Shown here: piece after piece, positions 55,480 to 64,000 of the stretch | Layout: every line of letters begins with the position of its first letter | Position numbering within the stretch: position 1 is the first letter of the stretch | Source: Betaproteobacteria bacterium | Lineage (GTDB): Bacteria > Pseudomonadota > Gammaproteobacteria > Burkholderiales > SG8-39 | Length of the DNA stretch: 64,000 nt | NCBI GenBank assembly: GCA_005881575.1 | Contig: VBCA01000010.1 | Coordinates: 1 to 64,000, forward strand | Reading direction: 5' to 3' | Position numbers and translations under genes: made by a program | The notes under the pieces: model-generated | Database searches by the model: none | Seen by the model: the letters and a program-made list of their open reading frames with translations, nothing else | Told to the model about the DNA's origin: nothing

Positions 55480-55893
55480 TCAGCTGCCCCGCGACTGTCC
55501 GCGCGCACGTGCGATTTCAAGCTCGACAGCGCGTGCGACCGCGTCGCTAATCATCGCCTCGATGTCGGCCTTGACTTGGGCGCTGAGGGCGGTCAGGGCG
55601 CGCTGCAAGTGGGCGTCGAGCCGTGCCTGCAGGGGTTCCTCGACGAACTTCGCGATGTGCGGACCGATCGCGTCAAGGATGCTTTGCTTGAGCCTTTGCT
55701 CCAGCTCCAGCAATTCGCTCCCGGTCGAACCGCGCGGGGCCGCCGTTCCCGGTGGGGAATGTGGCGGCGTCGCGGCCGGCTCGGCGATGATCTCCGTGAG
55801 AACCGGAACGTCGCCTTTAGCCGCCGTGCCGGAAGGATGGTGCCGCTTCAGGAACGCATCGGCTTTCTCCAGCAGGTCGTCGGGTTCGGTCAT
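55480..55893 (-). CDS. Small hypothetical protein between holC and valS
   Basis: 137 residues, not assigned to a function. An acidic helical start (DDLLEKADAFLKRHH) leads into a Pro/Ala linker and a long C-terminal amphipathic helix (residues ~55-135). It has no signal peptide or membrane segment. ATG 55893 overlaps the holC stop (ATGA), so it is coupled to the polymerase subunit. Similar short proteins occur at this place in betaproteobacteria as far as I recall. Confidence 0.7.
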   Translation of the reverse strand: MTEPDDLLEKADAFLKRHHPSGTAAKGDVPVLTEIIAEPAATPPHSPPGTAAPRGSTGSELLELEQRLKQSILDAIGPHIAKFVEEPLQARLDAHLQRALTALSAQVKADIEAMISDAVARAVELEIARARGQSRGS

Positions 55894-56318
55894 ACGCCCG
55901 CCTTGGAGAGGTCGTAATGATTGATTTCGTAGCCGCGGTCCCGATAGAAACGAAAACGGCTCCGCGCGAGCTGGCGATCATCGTCGCCGGCGCCGACGAG
56001 TTCGACCAGCCGTTCAAAACGGCTGAACGACGGCGGCGAATCGGCGTGCAAATTGATCATGACCTGGTGATGCGCGACCTCGACGTCCTCGCATGCGATG
56101 ACGACCGGGGTTTCCGAAGCAAGTGCGTCACGGGCCATGCAGTGTGCAACGAATCCAATGGCTTGATAAGTCCACAGCAATTTGTCGAAGGCGCGCGCGG
56201 TGTTTTCGTCGGGTGCGTAGACGAAGACGCGCAACCCCTGCTGGATAATCTTGGCGACGAGCCGGCAGGCGACCTGGAGCTTGGGTTCGGCGTTTGAGTA
56301 GAAGTCGATGCGCGTCAT
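55890..56318 (-). CDS. holC: DNA polymerase III chi subunit
   Basis: 142 residues from ATG 56318. MTRIDFYSNAEPKLQVACRL is the characteristic chi N-terminus, and GLRVFVYAPDE plus the VMINLH segment fit the fold. Chi links the clamp loader to single-strand-binding protein. It lies downstream of pepA, the arrangement common in proteobacteria (pepA-holC-valS). Confidence 0.93.
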   Translation of the reverse strand: MTRIDFYSNAEPKLQVACRLVAKIIQQGLRVFVYAPDENTARAFDKLLWTYQAIGFVAHCMARDALASETPVVIACEDVEVAHHQVMINLHADSPPSFSRFERLVELVGAGDDDRQLARSRFRFYRDRGYEINHYDLSKAGV

Positions 56319-56410
56319 GACGCATGCGAGAGGATCCGGGATCGCGGTTCGAGGGAACCTGCGGCCCCAGCGTACGGAAACCCTGGATCCTCGGTCCTCA
56401 CTCCTCCGCC

Positions 56411-57898
56411 CTAGCCTTCCGCGCGCTTTATGAGAAACGTCGTGAGCAGAGGGACGGGCCGGCCGGTTGCCCCTTTTTCCTTGCCCGATTTCCACGCCGT
56501 CCCGGCAATGTCGAGGTGGGCCCAGTCGTACTTGCGTGTGAACCTTGAAAGGAAACATGCGGCGGTAACACTGCCCGCAGCACGTCCGCCGATATTTGCA
56601 AAATCCGCGAAGTTGCTTTTAAGCTGTTCCTGATAGTCCTCCCACAGCGGCAGCCGCCAGACACGGTCCAGCGACTCCGCGCCCGCTGCCTCTAGCTCGT
56701 GTGCCAGGTCATCCTTGTTCGTGAACAACCCGGAGCAAACGTGGCCCAGGGCGACGATGCAGGCGCCCGTAAGGGTAGCGACGTCCACCACGGCCTGGGG
56801 CTCGAAGCGCTCGGCGTAGCTCAGAGCATCGGCAAGAATGAGACGTCCTTCTGCATCGGTATTGAGAATCTCGATGGTCTGGCCCGACATGCTCGTGACG
56901 ATGTCGCCCGGTTTGGTGGCCGCCCCCCCGGGCATGTTCTCGCAGGTGGGGACCAGCCCGACGATGTTCAGTTTGAGGCTGAGCTCCGCCGCGGCGCGCA
57001 AGGTTCCTAGCACGCTCGCCGCGCCGCACATGTCGAACTTCATCTGGTCCAAATCGGCCGCTGGCTTGATGGAAATGCCACCGGTATCGAATGTAATGCC
57101 CTTTCCCACGAGTACCACGGGTCGATCCTTCCTGCCGGCGCCGGCGTAGCGGAGGATCACGAACTTGGACGGCTCGTGCGATCCCTTCGTAACCGAGAGC
57201 AGCGAGCCCATCCGGAGTTTCTCCATGTCTTTTTGCTCGAGCACTTCCACCGCCAGCTTCCATTCACGCCCGAGCTTTACCGAGGTGTCAGCGAGGTACG
57301 TGGGCGTGCACACGTTCGCGGGCAGATTGCCGAGGTCCCTGGTGAGCGTCATGCCGGCGGCGATGGCGATTCCTTCGCGCAGGCCACGCTCCAAGGCGGC
57401 GGCATCGCGCTTGGAAGCGGCCGAAATCGAGACATGAGCGAGCGACATCTCTTCCGCCTTCTTGCTCTTCATGCGGTCGAAGCGGTAGGTGATGTCGGCC
57501 GCCGCCAACACGAGTTGACGGGCGTTCCAAGCGGCATCGCGGCCGGGAACTTCCAGCTCTGCGAAATACAGGGACGCATCGCGTGCCCCCGTTTCCTGAA
57601 CGGCGGCAAGCGCCGCGCGCGCGCAGTCGCGATACTCCTTCTCGCCGAATTCTTTCTCCCTCCCCAAGCCCACGAGCAGCACGCGCTTTGCGGCGACACC
57701 GCGAACGCTATACAGCAGCCGGGTGGTTCCCATCTTGCCGTCCATGTCCCCGGATCGGAGAACCTCGCGAATGTGGCCGTGCGCCGCCTTATCCAGCGCA
57801 TCCGCCGCCCCCGACAACTTGCGCGATTCGAATACACCTGCAGCGACACACGCGACCGGGTGTTTCTCCGGCATCGCGAATTTTGTGTTAAATTCCAT
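56411..57898 (-). CDS. pepA: Leucyl aminopeptidase (cytosol aminopeptidase)
   Basis: 495 residues, M17 family. The two-metal active site is visible in [17 protein letters not shown] (Lys and Asp ligands), [13 protein letters not shown] and [14 protein letters not shown], the family signature. It removes N-terminal residues from peptides; in E. coli it also binds DNA. ATG 57898 diverges from lptF across a 119-base spacer. Confidence 0.97.
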   Translation of the reverse strand: MEFNTKFAMPEKHPVACVAAGVFESRKLSGAADALDKAAHGHIREVLRSGDMDGKMGTTRLLYSVRGVAAKRVLLVGLGREKEFGEKEYRDCARAALAAVQETGARDASLYFAELEVPGRDAAWNARQLVLAAADITYRFDRMKSKKAEEMSLAHVSISAASKRDAAALERGLREGIAIAAGMTLTRDLGNLPANVCTPTYLADTSVKLGREWKLAVEVLEQKDMEKLRMGSLLSVTKGSHEPSKFVILRYAGAGRKDRPVVLVGKGITFDTGGISIKPAADLDQMKFDMCGAASVLGTLRAAAELSLKLNIVGLVPTCENMPGGAATKPGDIVTSMSGQTIEILNTDAEGRLILADALSYAERFEPQAVVDVATLTGACIVALGHVCSGLFTNKDDLAHELEAAGAESLDRVWRLPLWEDYQEQLKSNFADFANIGGRAAGSVTAACFLSRFTRKYDWAHLDIAGTAWKSGKEKGATGRPVPLLTTFLIKRAEG

Positions 57899-58017
57899 TC
57901 GGCCTGGACTCGGGGAACCTGCAAGGATTATCTCCGGTTTGCTTCGCTTAAGTCAAAGCAACATGGTGTTTTCCCCTACGATCCAACATGCTTCGCTGAC
58001 GTCCGTCTGCCCGCAAA

Positions 58018-59094
58018 GTGATCTTTCGGCGCGCACTCCTGCGTGAATTCGGCAACCTCGCGCTCGCCGTATTCGCGACGCTGTTCGCCATAACGTTGAC
58101 GACGCAGCTGATCCGGCTGCTAGGGCAGGCAGCGATCGGAAAAGTGCTCTCGCAGGGCGTGGCCGCGCTGCTCGCGTTTTCAGCCCTCAACTATCTGCCG
58201 GTACTTCTGTCGTTGACGCTTTTCATCACCGTGCTCATGACGCTTTCGCGCAGCTACCGCGAATCGGAGATGGTGATTTGGTTCGGTTCGGGCCTTTCGC
58301 TCCTCGCGTGGATTCGTCCTGTGCTGTTGTTCGCAGCGCCGCTGGTTGCGCTCGTGGCGGCGCTGTCCCTGTTCCTGTCGCCTTGGGCGATCGGCAGAGC
58401 CGAGGAATACAGACGCCAGATGAATCTGCAAGACGACGTTTCGCGAGTTGCCCCGGGAGTTTTCCGCGAGGCGGGCAGCGCGGACCGGGTGTTTTTCGTC
58501 GAGGAAATCGCCGGCGATCAGACCAACGTGCAAAACGTATTCATCGCGCAGATGCGGCAAGGCAGGCTCGGCGTCACAGTCAGCAGGCGCGGATACCGGG
58601 AGTCGGCGGAAAACGGCGACCGCTTCGTCGTTTTGCTGGACGGGCGGCGCTATGAGGGCGTGCCGGGCGATCTCGATTTCAAGGTGATGGATTTTCAGCG
58701 CTACGCGATGAGAGTCGAAACGCGCGAAGCGCAAGCGGAAGAGGCTTCCACCAAAGCCATGTCCACGTTTGGTCTGCTCCAGGCACGCAGCAATGCCCAT
58801 CTGGCCGAGCTGCTGTGGCGCATCGGCTTGCCGATCGCCGCGTTCGTTCTTGCATTGCTCGCGATCCCCCTGTCCTTCGTCAACCCCAGGGCGAGCCGTT
58901 CGGTGAATCTGCTCTTCGCGCTGTTCACCTACATGGTCTACGCGAACCTGCTGAGCATCGTCCAAGCCTGGGTCTCCCAAGGCCGGTTGGCCTTCAATAC
59001 CGGGTGGTGGGTGGTGCACGCCGGAATGCTGGGCGTCCTCGCGTTGCTGTTTTACAGAAGGCTTCGGGTGGGTCCCCTGCTCAGAAGGCGCTGA
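58018..59094 (+). CDS. lptF: LPS export ABC transporter permease LptF
   Basis: 358 residues, six membrane segments in two groups with a periplasmic beta-jellyroll domain between (~135-265). IFRRALLREFGNLALAVF and the C-terminal RIGLPIAAFVLALLAIPLSFVNPR are LptF-like. With LptG and LptB it extracts lipopolysaccharide from the inner membrane. It starts with GTG 58018; no strong ribosome site is seen. Confidence 0.93.
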   Translation: MIFRRALLREFGNLALAVFATLFAITLTTQLIRLLGQAAIGKVLSQGVAALLAFSALNYLPVLLSLTLFITVLMTLSRSYRESEMVIWFGSGLSLLAWIRPVLLFAAPLVALVAALSLFLSPWAIGRAEEYRRQMNLQDDVSRVAPGVFREAGSADRVFFVEEIAGDQTNVQNVFIAQMRQGRLGVTVSRRGYRESAENGDRFVVLLDGRRYEGVPGDLDFKVMDFQRYAMRVETREAQAEEASTKAMSTFGLLQARSNAHLAELLWRIGLPIAAFVLALLAIPLSFVNPRASRSVNLLFALFTYMVYANLLSIVQAWVSQGRLAFNTGWWVVHAGMLGVLALLFYRRLRVGPLLRRR

Positions 59095-59095
59095 A

Positions 59096-60169
59096 GTGGA
59101 CACCTTGCGCACCTACATGGCGAGGGAGATTTACGGCGCGACGCTGTTCGTTTTCGCGGCATTCCTCAGCCTGTTCTCTTTTTTCGACCTCATCAATGAA
59201 CTCACCGATCTCGGCAGGGGTGGGTATCGGTTGCAGCACGCGCTCGCCTTCGTCGCACTGACCCTGCCGAGCCACGTGTATGAACTGTTTCCCGTGGCAG
59301 TGTTGATCGGAACGCTCTATGCTCTTTCGTATCTCGCCGCCAATTCGGAATATACCGTGATGCGCGGCTCGGGACTTGCGCCTTGGCGCGCGGCAAGCAC
59401 GCTGTTTCGCATAGGCATCGTGTTTGCAGTCGCTACGGTTGTCTTCGGCGAGCTGATCGCCCCGGTCTCGGAGCGCGCGGCGATGCAGCTCAAGCTCTCG
59501 TTGACCAGCAGCATTGTGGCCAGCGAGTTTCACACGGGTTTATGGGTGAAGGACGACCGGCGATTCGTCAATGTTCGTGAAGTCCAGCCCGATACGAGTC
59601 TGTCCGATATCAGGGTATTCGAGTTCGACGACCAATACCGGCTCCAGTCGATCAGTTTCGCGAAACAGGGACGGTACCTCGGCAAGAACATGTGGCGATT
59701 GCGCGAGATCGTGCACACGGGTTTCACGTCGAGCGGGAGCAACGTGCAGCGTCTCGCGGAAATGGACTGGAACTCGGTTCTTACGCCGGACATTCTCGCC
59801 GTGCTGTTCGTCGTCCCGGAACGGATGTCGGCGTGGAACCTGTACCAGTACACCCGGCATCTGTCAGAGAATCGGCAAAAGACAGAGCGTTATGAAATAG
59901 CCATGTGGAAAAAGCTCGTTTATCCGTTTGCTTCCCTTGTCATGATGGCGCTCGCCTTGCCTTTCGCCTATGTCCACGTACGCGCCGGTGGCGTGGGAGT
60001 GAAAGTGTTCTCCGGGATCATGCTGGGGATCTTCTTTCATATGATGAACAGCCTATTTTCACATCTGGGGTTGCTGCAAAACTGGCAACCCTTCGTCAGC
60101 GCTGCACTTCCGAGCGTGGTTTTTCTGGGCGCAGCCACGCTGATGATGTGGTGGGTGGAGAGAAGGTAG
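59096..60169 (+). CDS. lptG: LPS export ABC transporter permease LptG
   Basis: 357 residues with the same 3+3 membrane layout and a periplasmic domain (~120-260). MDTLRTYMAREIYGATLFVF and the C-terminal GGVGVKVFSGIMLGIFFHMMNSLF are typical of LptG. GTG 59096 comes one base after the lptF stop, so the two are cotranscribed and probably translationally coupled. Confidence 0.94.
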   Translation: MDTLRTYMAREIYGATLFVFAAFLSLFSFFDLINELTDLGRGGYRLQHALAFVALTLPSHVYELFPVAVLIGTLYALSYLAANSEYTVMRGSGLAPWRAASTLFRIGIVFAVATVVFGELIAPVSERAAMQLKLSLTSSIVASEFHTGLWVKDDRRFVNVREVQPDTSLSDIRVFEFDDQYRLQSISFAKQGRYLGKNMWRLREIVHTGFTSSGSNVQRLAEMDWNSVLTPDILAVLFVVPERMSAWNLYQYTRHLSENRQKTERYEIAMWKKLVYPFASLVMMALALPFAYVHVRAGGVGVKVFSGIMLGIFFHMMNSLFSHLGLLQNWQPFVSAALPSVVFLGAATLMMWWVERR

Positions 60170-60190
60170 GCCGGCAAACGCCGCCGCGCG

Positions 60191-60649
60191 TTACTGATGC
60201 CCAGCTCCTGCATCGCCGGTTGCGACGATGCGAGTCCCGGCCAGGCGGTCATGCAGAAACTGTCGGTCGCGATCGAAGAACGCCCAAAAAACCCCGACGC
60301 CGAACAACAGCAGTGAAGGCCAGGCGAGAACGTAGCGCAGGGCTGCCCGCCCGACCCCGACAGGCAGATTGTCGCGGCGGACCACCCGTATCTTCCAGGT
60401 TTGCATCGGCAGCGTTCGACCTCCGCGGCTCCAGCAAGCTATGAAGTAGGCCCCAAGAACCAGGAACAAGTACGACTGGAATGCGAGACGCGTGTTCCCG
60501 GAGAGCCGGCTCTGCGTCGCACCGTAGAACGCGAAGCCGGCGAAAAAAACGATTGCGAACACAACCAGTGACTCGTACAGCATCGACAGTACCCGCCTGG
60601 CGATGCCGGGCACCGTCGGACCGGGCGGGGCAAGATCGCCCGAATCCAT
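60191..60649 (-). CDS. RDD-family membrane protein
   Basis: 152 residues with three or four membrane segments. The RDD features are present: ARRVLSMLYESLVVFAIV near the start, the TLPMQTWKIRVVR segment and FHDRLAGTRIV-like C-terminus (HDRLAGTRIV). The function of this family is unsettled; some members are linked to ion or Na/H exchange. It is last gene of a leftward operon starting with a sigma factor. Confidence 0.88.
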   Translation of the reverse strand: MDSGDLAPPGPTVPGIARRVLSMLYESLVVFAIVFFAGFAFYGATQSRLSGNTRLAFQSYLFLVLGAYFIACWSRGGRTLPMQTWKIRVVRRDNLPVGVGRAALRYVLAWPSLLLFGVGVFWAFFDRDRQFLHDRLAGTRIVATGDAGAGHQ

Positions 60650-60658
60650 CGATGCGGG

Positions 60659-61177
60659 CTACTGGTTTTTGGGCGATGCCGGCGCGACCGGGCCGGCTTC
60701 AGGCGGCGCAGCGGTCGAAGACGTAGGCTCGGCAGGAGATTTGGCGGGACGGGCGGGTGCAGCGGGTTTGCGCGGCGTACTACCCAGCTTGCGCCGCTCC
60801 TGCTCCGGCAGGCGGTTGTACTCCTCCCACTGCTGCTTCAGCCCCTGTTTCTTGTCCGGCGGGAGCTTTTCCAGCTTCTTGTAGCGCTCGCGCGCGGCTT
60901 GGCGTTCCTTGGGGGTGAGCTTGACCCAGGCCTGCATGCGCCGCTGCGCGCGCGCCTGCTCGTCGGGTTTCATCTTCGGATAACGCTTGGCGATCCCGAT
61001 CCACTTGCGCTTGCGCGCGGGTTCGAGATTGTCCCAGTCGACCGCCAGCGGCGCGAGGATCTGCTGCTGCTCTTGCGTCAACTCGCCCCACGTCGGGGGT
61101 TTTTTCTGCGCTGTTGCGGCGAGGACCGAGAGCGAGGTGCAGAGCCAAAGTGCTACTGCGAGGAGCGCCTTAGCCAT
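60659..61177 (-). CDS. DUF3106 family exported protein
   Basis: 172 residues. A signal peptide ends near LAA-TAQ. The mature part is built of short basic W/P-containing repeats (e.g. LAVDWDNLEPARKRKWIGIAKRYP), then a Pro/Ala-rich C-terminal tail, the DUF3106 pattern. It overlaps the end of the DUF3619 gene by 25 bases. Function unknown. Confidence 0.85.
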   Translation of the reverse strand: MAKALLAVALWLCTSLSVLAATAQKKPPTWGELTQEQQQILAPLAVDWDNLEPARKRKWIGIAKRYPKMKPDEQARAQRRMQAWVKLTPKERQAARERYKKLEKLPPDKKQGLKQQWEEYNRLPEQERRKLGSTPRKPAAPARPAKSPAEPTSSTAAPPEAGPVAPASPKNQ

Positions 61178-61530
61178 GCATCGAATCCCTTGTCGAGATA
61201 GGCGTCCAGTGGCAAGTCGCCGGTCAGCACCGCGGCGTCGATCTCCTCGATTTCGGCGGCGACCTGGCTATCGCGCCATTGGTTGATCGCGATCAAGCCG
61301 AGGATGAGCACGGCCATCGGCAGCAACAAGCGCGGAACGAGCGCAGAAGGACCGCCCGATCTGCCGATCGCGTTGCCGGCCCAGGCCAATACCGGAACTC
61401 GGGACTCGACGTGCTGACCCGCCAGGGCCCGCTCGCGCGACTTCTTCAGGCGGGCAAGTTTGCCGGCGTCCAGATCGAGCCCTCGGTTGAGAAGCTGCTT
61501 GATTCGGTAAGCGATCTGCTGTTCGTTCAT
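61153..61530 (-). CDS. DUF3619 family membrane protein, possible anti-sigma partner
   Basis: 125 residues with one central membrane helix (VPRLLLPMAVLILGLIAINQW). The N-terminal cytoplasmic part starts MNEQQIAYRIKQLLNRGLD, and the C-terminal segment ends in YLDKGFDAWLRR. Its ATG overlaps the sigma-factor stop (ATGA). A single-pass protein coded directly after a sigma factor is a natural anti-sigma candidate, but the family has no proven role known to me. Confidence 0.85.
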   Translation of the reverse strand: MNEQQIAYRIKQLLNRGLDLDAGKLARLKKSRERALAGQHVESRVPVLAWAGNAIGRSGGPSALVPRLLLPMAVLILGLIAINQWRDSQVAAEIEEIDAAVLTGDLPLDAYLDKGFDAWLRRSSQ

Positions 61531-62150
61531 AACTCAATCCCCTTTGCCCTCAAGGCCGCCGCCAAAGCGTGTGCTGCGCGGGAGCAATGGGTCTTGACGC
61601 TGCCTTGAGAGCAACCCATCACGGCTGCCGTCTCGGCGACGTCCAATTCTTCCCAATAACGCAGCAAAAACGCCTGCCGTTGACGCTGTGGTAGTCGTGC
61701 CAGCTCTTTTTCAATTACTTCAATAACTTGAGATTGTTCAAGGAGGTCCGCGGGCTCATCCCTGGACCTGGAGGTATCCGCGCTCTCCAGGGTCTCGAGC
61801 GGGTCGGTATCGTCGTCTTCCCGCCCTGGAGAGAGGGCCGAGAACAGCGTCACCCAGAGCGACCGCACCTTCTGCCTGCGATAGAAGTCGCGAATCGTGT
61901 TCTGAAGGATGCGCTGGAAAAGCATCGGCAGCTCCGCCGCTGGCTTCGCCCCGTACTTCTCCGCAAGTTTCAGCATGGAGTCCTGCACTATATCGAGGGC
62001 GCTTTCCGACTCCCGGACTGCGAACAGCGCCTGCTTGTACGCGCGTCGCTCTACGCTCGCGAGGAACTCGGACAGTTCGTTTCGGGAGGCCAGAAGAGTT
62101 TCCTTTTTGTCGGCGGAAATGACCCGGCCGGTGCGGTCCGATGGTATCAA
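61527..62150 (-). CDS. RNA polymerase sigma factor, sigma-70 ECF-like
   Basis: 207 residues from TTG 62150. Region 2 (ALDIVQDSMLKLAEKYG ... RILQNTIRDFYRRQKVRSLW) and region 4 (RLPQRQRQAFLLRYWEELDVAETAAVMGCSQGSVKTHCSRA) are complete. The first ~26 residues look non-conserved and the true start may be later, near the ELSEFLASVERRAYKQA segment. It diverges from ilvB, an arrangement common in betaproteobacteria. Confidence 0.9.
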   Translation of the reverse strand: MIPSDRTGRVISADKKETLLASRNELSEFLASVERRAYKQALFAVRESESALDIVQDSMLKLAEKYGAKPAAELPMLFQRILQNTIRDFYRRQKVRSLWVTLFSALSPGREDDDTDPLETLESADTSRSRDEPADLLEQSQVIEVIEKELARLPQRQRQAFLLRYWEELDVAETAAVMGCSQGSVKTHCSRAAHALAAALRAKGIEL

Positions 62151-62258
62151 AAGCTGCGTTCAGGCGCAGAATGGAACAGGGGAAAACTTGACCAATCAGA
62201 CGTCAGCAATTAGGCTCTAAAGTTTTCGTCGAAGCCGGTGTACGGACGGGCTAAAGGC

Positions 62259-63965
62259 ATGGAATTGACGGGCGCAGAGATTGTCGTAAAGTGCCTCGAG
62301 GCGGAGGGAGTCGAGTACGTCTTCGGCTATCCCGGCGGCGCGGTCCTTTTCATCTACGACGAGCTTTTCAAGCAGGACAAAGTCAAGCACATTCTGGTGC
62401 GCCACGAGCAGGGGGCGACGCACGCTGCGGACGGCTACTCGCGCTCAAGCGACAAGGTGGGCGTTGCGCTGGTGACCTCGGGGCCTGGTGTCACCAACGC
62501 GGTGACCGGGATAGCGACCGCGTACATGGATTCGATCCCGATGGTGATCATCAGCGGGCAGGTGCCGACTCACGCTATTGGCCTGGACGCGTTCCAGGAG
62601 TGCGACACGGTGGGCATCACGCGGCCCTGCGTGAAGCACAATTTCCTCGTGAAAGACGTCAAGGATCTCGCGCTCACGATCAAGAAGGCGTTCTACTTGG
62701 CGAGGACCGGACGGCCCGGCCCCGTCCTGGTCGACATTCCCAAGGACGTCACCTCGGCCAAGTGCCCGTTCGAGTACCCTGCGACGGTGACAATGCGGTC
62801 CTACAACCCGGTGGTGAAGGGGCATCCGGGTCAGATCAAAAAGGCCGTGCAGTTGCTCACCGAAGCGAAGCGCCCCATGGTCTACACCGGCGGCGGCGTC
62901 ATTCTTTCGGACGCATCGAAGCAGCTGACGAAGTTCGTCAAGATGCTCGGCTTCCCGTGCACCAACACGCTCATGGGCCTGGGAGGGTATCCCGCGACCG
63001 ACCCTCAGTTCCTCGGCATGCTTGGGATGCACGGCACCTACGAGGCCAACATGGCGATGCAGAACTGCGACGTTCTGCTTGCCGTCGGCGCGCGCTTCGA
63101 TGACCGAGTTATTGGCAACCCTGCCGACTTCGCGCAGGTGCAACGCAAAATCATCCACATCGACATCGACCCGTCTTCGATCTCCAAGCGCGTGAAGGTC
63201 GACGTCCCGATCGTCGGCAACGTGTCCGACGTGCTCGAGGAGCTGAGCCGGCAACTCGAAGCCGCCGCCTACAAACCCAACCAGAAGGCGCTCAGCGCCT
63301 GGTGGTCCCAGATCGGGCTGTGGAAATCCAAGGACTGCCTGAAATACGACAAGAAAAGCAAGATCATCAAGCCGCAGTTCGTCCTGGAGCGACTCTACGA
63401 AATCACCAAAGGCGATGCGTTCGTGACCTCCGACGTGGGCCAGCACCAGATGTGGGCGGCGCAGTTCTACAAATTCGACAAGCCGCGCCGCTGGATCAAC
63501 TCCGGGGGCTTGGGCACCATGGGCTTCGGCCTGCCTGCGGCCATGGGCGTTCAGTTCGCGAACCCGGGCGCGACCGTCGCTTGCGTCACCGGCGAGGCGA
63601 GCATTCAGATGTGCATCCAGGAGCTCTCGACCTGCAAGCAATATCGGCTCCCGATCAAGATAGTGAATCTCAACAACAAGTACATGGGCATGGTGCGCCA
63701 GTGGCAGCAGTTCTTCCACGGCAACCGCTACTCCGAGTCGTACATGGACGCGCTTCCCGACTTCGTCAAGCTCGCTGAGAGCTATGGGCACGTCGGCATC
63801 AAGGTGGAGGAGCCCGGGGATGTCGAGGCGGCGCTGAAGGAAGCGTTCAAGCGCAAGAACGACCTGGTGTTCCTCGATTTCGTCACCGACCAGACCGAGA
63901 ACGTCTATCCGATGGTCCAAGGCGGCAAGGGCCTGACCGAGATGATTCTTGCCGAGGAGTTGTAA
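62259..63965 (+). CDS. ilvB: Acetolactate synthase large subunit
   Basis: 568 residues from ATG 62259; GTG 62238 would add seven. TPP enzyme: GYPGGAVLFIYDEL and RHEQGATHAADGY (activating Glu) at the N-terminus, and the Mg/TPP motif at the C-terminus reads CVTGEASIQM where most family members have GDG. The Glu is usual in betaproteobacterial enzymes as I recall, the Ala less so. It condenses pyruvate to acetolactate for valine and leucine, or with 2-oxobutyrate for isoleucine. The small subunit gene ilvH should follow beyond the window end. Confidence 0.95.
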   Translation: MELTGAEIVVKCLEAEGVEYVFGYPGGAVLFIYDELFKQDKVKHILVRHEQGATHAADGYSRSSDKVGVALVTSGPGVTNAVTGIATAYMDSIPMVIISGQVPTHAIGLDAFQECDTVGITRPCVKHNFLVKDVKDLALTIKKAFYLARTGRPGPVLVDIPKDVTSAKCPFEYPATVTMRSYNPVVKGHPGQIKKAVQLLTEAKRPMVYTGGGVILSDASKQLTKFVKMLGFPCTNTLMGLGGYPATDPQFLGMLGMHGTYEANMAMQNCDVLLAVGARFDDRVIGNPADFAQVQRKIIHIDIDPSSISKRVKVDVPIVGNVSDVLEELSRQLEAAAYKPNQKALSAWWSQIGLWKSKDCLKYDKKSKIIKPQFVLERLYEITKGDAFVTSDVGQHQMWAAQFYKFDKPRRWINSGGLGTMGFGLPAAMGVQFANPGATVACVTGEASIQMCIQELSTCKQYRLPIKIVNLNNKYMGMVRQWQQFFHGNRYSESYMDALPDFVKLAESYGHVGIKVEEPGDVEAALKEAFKRKNDLVFLDFVTDQTENVYPMVQGGKGLTEMILAEEL

Positions 63966-64000
63966 GCCCGACACACATCGGGTTCGATCAACGTTGGCTG

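Noticed and set aside
63967-63982. CCCGA-CACACA-TCGGG hairpin directly after ilvB
   Set aside because: The stem is only 5 bp with no T-run, and ilvB normally continues into ilvH, so a terminator here is unlikely.

Overview
This is a GC-rich window with almost no gaps. No stretch over 300 bases lacks a gene, and I see no tRNA, rRNA, CRISPR array or insertion sequence. The gene content points to a betaproteobacterium: ilvB diverges from a sigma factor/DUF3619/DUF3106/RDD operon, pepA-holC-valS is divergent from lptF-lptG, and a ChrB-type protein and TusA are present. The accessory genes suggest a free-living soil or plant-associated heterotroph. Species cannot be named from the sequence.

Region 1 (1-12434) is a same-strand run of exported hydrolases: a truncated exported peptide, two tannase/feruloyl-esterase-family proteins, a DUF6351 protein, a gamma-glutamyltransferase and two Tat-exported amidohydrolases. 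A methyltransferase-like gene overlaps the end of the run. The substrate is unknown.

Region 2 (12435-29636) is oxalate and formate metabolism. It holds a small gene, a TPR glycosyltransferase lying between two copies of a ~117 bp repeat, a two-subunit NAD formate dehydrogenase (15088-19633), formate-tetrahydrofolate ligase, a TerC-family protein, an OxlT-like transporter, a ketopantoate-reductase-family gene, a Crp/Fnr-type regulator, then oxc, frc and a formyltetrahydrofolate-hydrolase-like gene. Together these import oxalate, activate it as oxalyl-CoA, decarboxylate it to formyl-CoA, and either oxidise the formate or pass it to folate. Four 14-bp TTGAT-N4-RTCAA boxes precede the formate dehydrogenase, fhs, the reductase and oxc. 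At three of them a good -10 element sits about 30 bp from the box centre, the geometry of a class II Fnr-type promoter. The regulator encoded beside oxc carries the E-x-x-S-R helix that reads TTGAT but has no cysteine, so it is probably not an oxygen sensor.

Region 3 (29637-47888) is a signalling and type IV pilus cluster: CHASE2-Ser/Thr kinase, PP2C phosphatase, double-FHA protein, CHASE2-adenylate cyclase, class II cyclic-nucleotide phosphodiesterase, cyclic-nucleotide-binding/rhodanese fusion, GAF-PilB/GspE-type ATPase, GAF-HD-GYP protein, a small unknown protein, a TPR glycosyltransferase, a type IV pilin with a sigma-54 promoter and a strong terminator, and a GT-C-like membrane protein with TPRs. 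It looks like one unit that makes, reads and destroys cAMP, adds Ser/Thr phosphorylation and c-di-GMP turnover, and ends in pilus assembly and perhaps pilin glycosylation.

Region 4 (47889-64000) is mostly housekeeping: moaC, bepA, a ChrB-like gene, tusA-like, an MFS exporter, valS, a small unknown, holC, pepA, lptF, lptG, an RDD/DUF3106/DUF3619/sigma operon, and ilvB complete to 63965.
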